Source: Thermoplasmatales archaeon (lineage in GTDB: Archaea; Thermoplasmatota; E2; UBA202; JdFR-43). Taken from it: a stretch of DNA of 60,485 bases. Where the stretch lies: the NCBI GenBank assembly GCA_014361195.1, contig JACIWA010000008.1, forward strand, positions 1-60,485, in the 5' to 3' direction. The notes under the pieces were generated by a model that was not told the DNA's origin, made no database searches, and worked only from the letters and a program-made list of their open reading frames with translations. Made by a program: the position numbers and the translations under genes. Within the stretch, counting starts at the first letter, position 1, and every line of letters starts with the position of its first letter. This document shows positions 51,870 to 58,153 of the stretch, piece after piece.

Positions 51870-53725
51870 ACATAGCCTCCTATCTTAAGAGTTGGGTCGC
51901 CGAGTAAAATCCATTCTTCAACAGTCTTTGCATCTGTTTGACCAATCTTTCCACTCATGAATTTATTTATATAATCCTTTATTGCATTTCCCCATGCCCT
52001 ACCGAGAATCTCATCTCCATTCTTATAAACTTCAAAGAAGCGCAATTCAAGCCATGTGAGCAAATATTGTATGCAATCAGGTATGCCATCTTTATCACTA
52101 TCTCCAATTGTCCCATAACCCAGACCAGTGCATCCAAAAGTTGCTATTGCCCCTCCGCTCGGCTCCTTGACAAACCACCAGCCCATGCATTCTGGCGAGG
52201 GCAACCAATACCATGTCTGATATGGCTTGCCAAGAATGTATTTAATTATTATTGTTTTTATGACATCTGTTGTACTCTTATAAAGAGAGGTATTTATCAT
52301 GCTGTTGTGACATCCTCCTATTATTACCACTGGCAATTTCTCCCCGTTCTTAATCATCGGAATATGATATACATCAAGTGCCCATATGTATTTTCCATGA
52401 GGATTCTGGACAAAATCTTTAACAAACCATGCTTCAGGACTTCCATGTCCCGATAAATGAACAAATCCGCATCCCTGGCTAAGAGCATTTAAAACATTTC
52501 TCTGATTAACATTTCCTTGAGACCACCATATTTTGATTGCTTCAAAATCACTCAAAATTTCTGCAACTTTTTGATTTGCTATTTCTCCTTCATAATAATT
52601 ATTTCCACTTATATCATTGAATGTATCACCACCAACCAAAACAACTCTTTTGAACCAATCCTTTCCATAAGTATTCTTTTCATAGTTGATTATTTTATTT
52701 ACCACATCCCTCACTTCTTTTTCACTTCTGCAAGCTAATCTGCCAACATATACATCTGGATAAAAATCTCTTTTATCAACTCTCATTCCCTTCCATTCCG
52801 CAAATATTCCATTTCCATTGCTATCCCAGTCATCAAAGACAAGTGAGCCATTTTCATATTTATATATATCCGCAAAATATAAATCAGTTGTATAATTGCT
52901 CTCACTTCCATCATCAAGATTTGAATCTCTTGTTGGAACAAGCCATGTTTCACTTTTTATAGGAGAAGATAAACCACCTACAAGCATTACATATTTTATT
53001 CCCCATTCTTCAATTGCATTCTTTATGAAATACTTCACTTTTTCTGCATCATCTCTTCCCTGCATAGCTGATGGATGAGCATAAACTTCATCTGTTGTTA
53101 CCATCTTTGTCTTTATACCAAAGCTCTCCTTATGCTCAACCAATGGCTCCAATTCTTCGACAAAATTTTTATGAGTTATTATGAGTAAATCATATACATC
53201 ATTTGTAAATATGCTCTTTCCCAAGCTATATGAAACTTCAATCTTTATTTTTTCTGCATATATTATTTTCTTTTCCTCTGGTAAATAGCGAACTGGATAA
53301 GCATTTATTGAAACAAATATAGCTCTACTCTCGCCATTCAGCCCCACTCCTATATTATATGAAATCCAGTTTTCTGGATATATTTTTTCAATTTTTTCCT
53401 CATATTTTCCATTGCTCCAAATTGGCTCAAAAATTGCAACTGGTGAGCTAATCTTAATTTCCTTTTTTCCAGAAACAGTGAAATCTATTTTTTCTATTTT
53501 TGCATTTATTGGCAAAACCAAAACTTTATTTTCATATGGAAGAATTGGCTCCCCCGCTTGCATTATATATTCCTTTCCTTCCATTAAAATTCTTGTTTCC
53601 TCTCCTTGCACTATAACTGGCTCTTCAAATTTCATTTCAGTTGATATTTTCCTTTCATTGCTTATACTTGCAAATGCGCTCGTCACTAAAAAAGCAGATA
53701 GAATAATAATTATTATTTTCTTCAT
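51866..53725 (-). CDS. Secreted C25-family (gingipain-like) peptidase with prodomain
   Basis: 619 residues. Signal peptide MKKIIIIILSAFLVTSAFA, a C25 propeptide (about 30-170; QAGEPILPYENKVLVLPI, NAYPVRYLPEEKKIIYAE), then the catalytic region from about 178 (YDLLIITHKNFVEELEPL). The dyad is H427 (HLSGHGSPEAW) and C472 (VIIGGCHNSMIN). DSNGNGIFAEWKG is a likely calcium loop. It ends with EWILLGDPTLKIGGYV. It is closely related to the peptidase at 22309, which lacks the propeptide, and its intact propeptide is the reference for the frameshift in the giant gene. No anchor is seen. Confidence 0.9.
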   Translation of the reverse strand: MKKIIIIILSAFLVTSAFASISNERKISTEMKFEEPVIVQGEETRILMEGKEYIMQAGEPILPYENKVLVLPINAKIEKIDFTVSGKKEIKISSPVAIFEPIWSNGKYEEKIEKIYPENWISYNIGVGLNGESRAIFVSINAYPVRYLPEEKKIIYAEKIKIEVSYSLGKSIFTNDVYDLLIITHKNFVEELEPLVEHKESFGIKTKMVTTDEVYAHPSAMQGRDDAEKVKYFIKNAIEEWGIKYVMLVGGLSSPIKSETWLVPTRDSNLDDGSESNYTTDLYFADIYKYENGSLVFDDWDSNGNGIFAEWKGMRVDKRDFYPDVYVGRLACRSEKEVRDVVNKIINYEKNTYGKDWFKRVVLVGGDTFNDISGNNYYEGEIANQKVAEILSDFEAIKIWWSQGNVNQRNVLNALSQGCGFVHLSGHGSPEAWFVKDFVQNPHGKYIWALDVYHIPMIKNGEKLPVVIIGGCHNSMINTSLYKSTTDVIKTIIIKYILGKPYQTWYWLPSPECMGWWFVKEPSGGAIATFGCTGLGYGTIGDSDKDGIPDCIQYLLTWLELRFFEVYKNGDEILGRAWGNAIKDYINKFMSGKIGQTDAKTVEEWILLGDPTLKIGGYV

Positions 53726-53744
53726 GATGAGAAATACAGAACTT

Positions 53745-54485
53745 TTACAAAAATATTTCTATTTCCCCTCCCTCCCTTGCATTAAAATATTTGCCCGCAT
53801 TTCCCTGATTAATTGCAATTTCAAGAAAACCACTGCTTGAACAAACCGCTATTACTTCCCCAACTTTTGCATATCCATATGAAGGATAAAGTTTTACTTC
53901 CCTCTCAATTTTCCCAATCTTAACAACAAATTTTTCCTCTTCAAGCTTAATATTCGTTATTATATTCCCAAATCGATCAATGAATAAAATTTTACCCTTT
54001 ATTTTATTTCCCTCCTCAAGTGGCTCCCCGAAATCAAAATCAACATACTCATCCACCTTCCTCCCCAACTTGCCTGCATCCTCCCCCTTGGAAAGGCGGG
54101 CGGCGGCTGGAGCAAAAACATCCCTTCCGTGAAAGACGCTTGAAACCCTTTCATTTATAATTATCTCATATATATTTTTTATGCCCATTCTTTTGGCGGA
54201 AGGAATTAGCAATCCATTATCTGGACCAACAAAATAGCAGTTTCCGCAATCAATTATAATTGGCCTCCTCTCTGTTCCAACTCCAGGGTCAACAACTCCA
54301 ACATGTATCGCATTTTTAAAGTAAGGAGAGATGGAATAAATTATAAATGCTCCCTCCACTATCCTCTGGGGCTTTATCTCATGGGTAACATCAACAATTT
54401 TTGCATCTGGATTTATTGAATATATCTTTCCCTTCATTTCAGCAGCATATTCCCAACCTATATCAGTAGTTAAAGTGATTATCAT
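53745..54485 (-). CDS. SAM hydrolase/hydroxide adenosyltransferase (DUF62)
   Basis: 246 residues. It begins MIITLTTDIGWEYAAEMKG; VTHEIKPQRIVEGAFII and HVGVVDPGVGTERRPI follow; FVGPDNGLLIP and SVFHGRDVFAPAAARLS carry the Asp and Arg-Asp-His residues of this family. The enzyme splits S-adenosylmethionine with water into adenosine and methionine; archaeal members are of the hydroxide type and are related to fluorinase. The C-terminal beta domain contains KILFIDRFGNIITNI. It is coupled to cutA by ATGA and lies 19 bases before the C25 peptidase gene. Confidence 0.9.
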   Translation of the reverse strand: MIITLTTDIGWEYAAEMKGKIYSINPDAKIVDVTHEIKPQRIVEGAFIIYSISPYFKNAIHVGVVDPGVGTERRPIIIDCGNCYFVGPDNGLLIPSAKRMGIKNIYEIIINERVSSVFHGRDVFAPAAARLSKGEDAGKLGRKVDEYVDFDFGEPLEEGNKIKGKILFIDRFGNIITNIKLEEEKFVVKIGKIEREVKLYPSYGYAKVGEVIAVCSSSGFLEIAINQGNAGKYFNAREGGEIEIFL

Positions 54486-54778
54486 TTGACCACACTATCT
54501 ATCCAGCTGAGATACTTTTCATATCCATTAATTTCAATAGATATTATTTCAGGAATTTCATATGAATGATTTTTTCTTATTATCTCCTCTACCCTCTTGT
54601 AATCATTTGTTTTTATAAAAAGCATTATTTCATTCTCTTCCTCGATCTTGCCTTCCCATATATATTTTGATTTCACTTCAAATGAGCTTATGCAAGCTGC
54701 AGACCTTTCGTTTAGCAGTGCATTCTTTATTTTCTCTTCATCTTCTTTTTTGCATGTGGTTATTACAAGAAAATACAT
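54482..54778 (-). CDS. cutA: CutA1 family protein
   Basis: 98 residues, the full CutA1 fold. YFLVITTCKKEDEEKIKNAL opens the protein, and the signature SKYIWEGKIEEENEIMLFIKT corresponds to YWWxGKI..D.E in bacteria. SYEIPEIISIEI is the third conserved segment. CutA1 forms tight trimers and was linked to divalent-cation tolerance in E. coli; its real role is uncertain. It is the first gene of a five-gene unit. AATTTTATAATC in the 36-base spacer upstream acts as a promoter. Confidence 0.9.
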   Translation of the reverse strand: MYFLVITTCKKEDEEKIKNALLNERSAACISSFEVKSKYIWEGKIEEENEIMLFIKTNDYKRVEEIIRKNHSYEIPEIISIEINGYEKYLSWIDSVVK

Positions 54779-54814
54779 GAAGATAAATGATTTTGAGATT
54801 ATAAAATTGATGAA
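54779..54814 (-). promoter_or_regulatory. TATA-like promoter of the cutA operon
   Basis: On the minus strand AATTTTATAATC (plus about 54796-54807) is centred about 24 bases before the cutA ATG. It separates this unit from the upstream radical SAM operon and predicts a leaderless mRNA. Confidence 0.45.
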
Positions 54815-56278
54815 TTAGCTAACCACTCCCCTCTTCTTTGCCTGCCATTCAATTAATTTCATGAAAAGGATATATAATGGCTTAAGCAATGAATATTTTT
54901 CCTGGAAATATTCATTTGATATTTCTTTCCCCCATTTTAAATCATGCGTCATGCATTTTATAAGCAATTCTTTATGCAAATAACTCATCTCCTCGCTCTT
55001 AAACCAGTCCTCTTTTTTCAATTTTCCAAGAGGAACAAAAAACAATGGAACAATTAGACTTTTGAATTCTCTCAGCTCTTCAATAAGCTCTATTGTTTTT
55101 ATTACATCCTCCTCTCTTTCTTCTGGCAGGCCAACAACAAGCGTGCATGCGGGAATCAGGCCATTATCGTGCATTATCCCCATTGCTTTTTTAACAATCT
55201 CCGTATATTCTTCTGGCTTAAATGGCTTTGCTTTTGCTGGCATTACTTTTTTAACGAGCTCTGGAGAGCCAGTTTCTATACCCATTTCCGCTCCCCACCA
55301 TCTTTGGCTATCATCTATAATTATTTCTGAGCATTTCTCTATAATTTTTGGATTTGCTGAAACAGCTGCAAAAGATGCATGACTCCAGGTAACAAACTTT
55401 GCATGTTTTTTTGCAATTTCATTAATTTTCAAGACTTTCTCTTCATCAGGAATAACTCCATTCTGCCCATAAAGCAAAACATCTTCCGCATGAATTACGC
55501 AACTTCTAACCCCGCATTTTTCATTTACTTCCATTTCCTTCTCAATTTTCTCATATGAATACCATCTCAATGGACGCAAAGTCACACTGCAAAATTTGCA
55601 TCCTCTAGGACAACCTCTCCCAATTTCAACAAGCCCATTTATGCTCGCCCTCTTTATTTCGGATATCTCTTCCAGTGAAGGAGATGCATCGCTTTCATAA
55701 AATCTCTCAATTTTTTCTCCTTTAATTGCTCTCCTTAAAATCTCTATTGCAATCTCACCCTCTCCATCAAAAACACAATCTATCCCATATTTTTCCATAA
55801 ACTCCTGCCTGTGGCGGAACTGCCAAGCGGAGGGGCCGCCAACTATTGTTTTTGCTCCTTCTTTTTTTAATTTCCTATAGCCATTGCTTTCCAAAAGCTT
55901 TCGAAAATATTTTGCATTATAGGGTTCTCCAGTTTTCATTAGCCCAGCAAAAGTTGTTGATGATGGCCCCCATCCAAATGCATCCATTACATATATTCCA
56001 ATTGCTTTTGCCCTGAATTTTCCTAAATCTTCAGGAGAAACAACCACAGCATTTATTCCCTCATCCACTAATTTTGCTTCAATTTTTCTGAGTCCATAAG
56101 GAGCCTGCCATGGAAACCCATTTATTTTTTTCATTCTCGGGAAAAAAAGCCTTTTGAATATAAATTCTGGTATCCAGTTTGGAGGAGCCGAAGTTGCAAA
56201 CCCGAGGAATTCCTTTCCTCTATGATTGCTCATTAATGTTTCATCACATGTGAGTAAAACGTCGTATTGCTTCCTCAT
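54815..56278 (-). CDS. B12-binding-type radical SAM protein
   Basis: 487 residues. An N-terminal region of about 210 residues resembles the cobalamin-binding domain of class B radical SAM enzymes (YDVLLTCDETLMSNHRGKEF, then AKTIVGGPSAWQFRHR and VFDGEGEIAIEILRRAI). The radical SAM cluster is CPRGCKFC (C223, C227, C230). ACTLVVGLPEEREEDVIKTI is the usual segment after the barrel. This class performs methylations and C-C bond formation. The N-terminal part resembles what I remember of archaeal GDGT ring synthases, but this is unverified. It overlaps the upstream SPASM enzyme gene by 35 bases. Confidence 0.82.
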   Translation of the reverse strand: MRKQYDVLLTCDETLMSNHRGKEFLGFATSAPPNWIPEFIFKRLFFPRMKKINGFPWQAPYGLRKIEAKLVDEGINAVVVSPEDLGKFRAKAIGIYVMDAFGWGPSSTTFAGLMKTGEPYNAKYFRKLLESNGYRKLKKEGAKTIVGGPSAWQFRHRQEFMEKYGIDCVFDGEGEIAIEILRRAIKGEKIERFYESDASPSLEEISEIKRASINGLVEIGRGCPRGCKFCSVTLRPLRWYSYEKIEKEMEVNEKCGVRSCVIHAEDVLLYGQNGVIPDEEKVLKINEIAKKHAKFVTWSHASFAAVSANPKIIEKCSEIIIDDSQRWWGAEMGIETGSPELVKKVMPAKAKPFKPEEYTEIVKKAMGIMHDNGLIPACTLVVGLPEEREEDVIKTIELIEELREFKSLIVPLFFVPLGKLKKEDWFKSEEMSYLHKELLIKCMTHDLKWGKEISNEYFQEKYSLLKPLYILFMKLIEWQAKKRGVVS

Positions 56279-57668
56279 ATTCCTGCCTGTTATTTATGCA
56301 TCCAGGATCAGGTTTTAGATAATTTTTGAAATATGCATAAGCCCTTGCCCTACAGCCACCGCAATAATAGCGATAATCACATTTCCTGCATTTTTCAATC
56401 TTATCCTTATTTCTCAAATCCTCCAAAACCTTATTCTTAATCCATAATTTCTCAAAATCATCTTCAAATATATTCCCTATTTTCAATGGAAAGAATACGC
56501 AAGGCTGTAAATCACCATTTGCCTCCATTGCAAGATAGAAGCGCCCCGCCCCACATCCTCCGATGAACTCCGCCAGATTAACAAGCTTACCTTTTAACTT
56601 GGGATTGTAAAAATGAGTTGGCATAACTATTTCTTCCTTGCTTTCCTGTTCAAGTGCAATTCTTGCAAATTGAGGGGCGGTGGATAAAATTTCTATGCTC
56701 GAATTTTTTCCTCTCTCCCATAGCATTTTCAGCAACTCTTCTCTTTCTTCAGGAGTTAAATCATTTTCAAAAATAAATTGTCCTCTCCCGGTTGGAATAA
56801 AATTAAAGACCATGAACCAATTCACATGAAGCTTCTCACATAAATCAATTATATCTGGAATTTGCTTATAATTGAAATGTGTGGCAGTCGTGGATACTTC
56901 AACAAAAAATCCTTCTTCAACACAATTCTTTATTCCTTCTACAGTTTTCTTAAATGCTCCCTTTACACCTCTAAAATCATCATGAATCTCTTCAGTTGAG
57001 CCATCTAAGCTTATCTGAACAAAGCTTATTCCACTTTCCTTCATTTTTCTCGCAACTTCTTTTGTTATAAGAGTTGCATTTGTCGCCATTGCAACATACA
57101 TTCCCTTATCAGATGCATATTTTGCAAGCTCAAATATATCTTTCCTGACAAGTGGCTCCCCTCCAGAGAAAGCAAGAATTGTAACTCCCGCATTTGCAAG
57201 TATATCAATCGCCCTCTTCGCTTGCTCTGTATCCATCTCATCCTCTCCCTTTTTCCCAGAAGCAGAATAGCAGTGCTTGCATTTAAGATTACAAGCCTTT
57301 GTCACATCCCAAACAACCTGAAAGGGGGCGCCCGCGGTGAATGGCCTGCGCACTCCAAAAATTGCTATGCCCCTTACTGTTGAGGCGAGGGCTTTTGCCC
57401 AGTATGAATGGCTGAATTTTTCTTTTATCTCCTTCTCGCTTACTCCAAATGCCTCGCCACCTTTCTTTATTACTTTCCTTATCATTTTTTCCGCTAATCT
57501 GCAAGAAAAACAAGCCTTTTCTCTTTTGCCAACATATAGCTCAACCGCCACTTCTATACTGTTTTTGCCATCTTTTTTGCAGAATTTACTCATTGGCCTC
57601 AGCACACTCCTCGTTAAAGGATTACCTATTGTTTTCTCAAGTATGCTTATTGCGGTCTCTGTTTTCAT
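56244..57668 (-). CDS. Radical SAM/SPASM protein with N-terminal extension
   Basis: 474 residues. The first 115 or so are a helical extension with three Cys (C30, C53, C56). The radical SAM core has CNLKCKHC (C126, C130, C133) and LAFSGGEPLVRKDIF. The SPASM region holds FIGGCGAGRFYLAMEANGD, PCVFFPLKIGN and KCRKCDYRYYCGGCRARAYA, the layout for auxiliary Fe-S clusters. Such enzymes modify peptides, heme precursors or other cofactors. It is paired with a second radical SAM gene and an HTH regulator, coupled by ATGA to the regulator. Confidence 0.85.
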   Translation of the reverse strand: MKTETAISILEKTIGNPLTRSVLRPMSKFCKKDGKNSIEVAVELYVGKREKACFSCRLAEKMIRKVIKKGGEAFGVSEKEIKEKFSHSYWAKALASTVRGIAIFGVRRPFTAGAPFQVVWDVTKACNLKCKHCYSASGKKGEDEMDTEQAKRAIDILANAGVTILAFSGGEPLVRKDIFELAKYASDKGMYVAMATNATLITKEVARKMKESGISFVQISLDGSTEEIHDDFRGVKGAFKKTVEGIKNCVEEGFFVEVSTTATHFNYKQIPDIIDLCEKLHVNWFMVFNFIPTGRGQFIFENDLTPEEREELLKMLWERGKNSSIEILSTAPQFARIALEQESKEEIVMPTHFYNPKLKGKLVNLAEFIGGCGAGRFYLAMEANGDLQPCVFFPLKIGNIFEDDFEKLWIKNKVLEDLRNKDKIEKCRKCDYRYYCGGCRARAYAYFKNYLKPDPGCINNRQEYEEAIRRFTHM

Positions 57669-58063
57669 ATTCCCAGCCTTTCAATATATCTCAATGCCTC
57701 TTCAATTTTTTTAGCAAGCTTTGAAAATTTTTTCCTGTATGAAATTTTATTTCCGAATTCCCTCGCAATTTCTTTAAGCATAGTGGATGCTTTATTAATT
57801 TCATTTTCTATGATTTTTACAAAATCTATATTTGGAAAATATACAAATTTTCTCTCTTTCCTAACCTTTTCAATGTATCCCATCCTGTTCAAGTTATTAA
57901 GCGAATTTATTGTTGTTGAATATGCATATCCAGTTGAATTTGCTATTTCTTCTGCGGTAAGGCCATCTGAAGTCATTAGAGTTGCAAATATTGCGGATTC
58001 TATATCTTCAAAACCCAAGTGTTTGAGTAAATTCATCAATTTTTCTTTTATTTTTTTCATCAT
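57665..58063 (-). CDS. Winged-helix transcriptional regulator
   Basis: 132 residues from ATG 58063; the frame is open to an ATG at 58081. The winged helix lies at about 20-75: SAIFATLMTSDGLTAEEIAN, STGYAYSTTINSLNNLNRMG, YIEKVRKERKFVYFPN. The C-terminal 60 residues are a charged helix that may form a dimer. It is like TrmB/GbsR-type archaeal regulators without an effector domain. The TATA box lies about 25 bases before 58063, and a 16-base palindrome lies between them, so I prefer 58063 over 58081. It probably represses its own operon of two radical SAM genes. Confidence 0.8.
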   Translation of the reverse strand: MMKKIKEKLMNLLKHLGFEDIESAIFATLMTSDGLTAEEIANSTGYAYSTTINSLNNLNRMGYIEKVRKERKFVYFPNIDFVKIIENEINKASTMLKEIAREFGNKISYRKKFSKLAKKIEEALRYIERLGI

Positions 58064-58066
58064 AGT

Positions 58067-58082
58067 TATGATATTTATCATA
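58067..58082. promoter_or_regulatory. Palindromic operator TATGATA-N2-TATCATA
   Basis: A perfect inverted repeat with 7-base arms and a 2-base spacer lies between the TATA-like sequence (ATTTTAAATA, about 58083-58092) and ATG 58063 of the regulator. It is well placed to block initiation. It is a probable autoregulatory site for the HTH protein; binding is inferred. Confidence 0.55.
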
Positions 58083-58153
58083 TTTAAAATTTTTCATGGA
58101 AAATGAATCATAAGGCGAGGAAAAACAAAAATAAAAAATAAAAAAGGAGGAGA

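Noticed and set aside
58064-58081. Upstream ATG start of the HTH regulator at 58081
   Set aside because: It would leave only about 7 bases from the TATA box and place the palindrome inside the coding sequence; ATG 58063 has normal promoter spacing.
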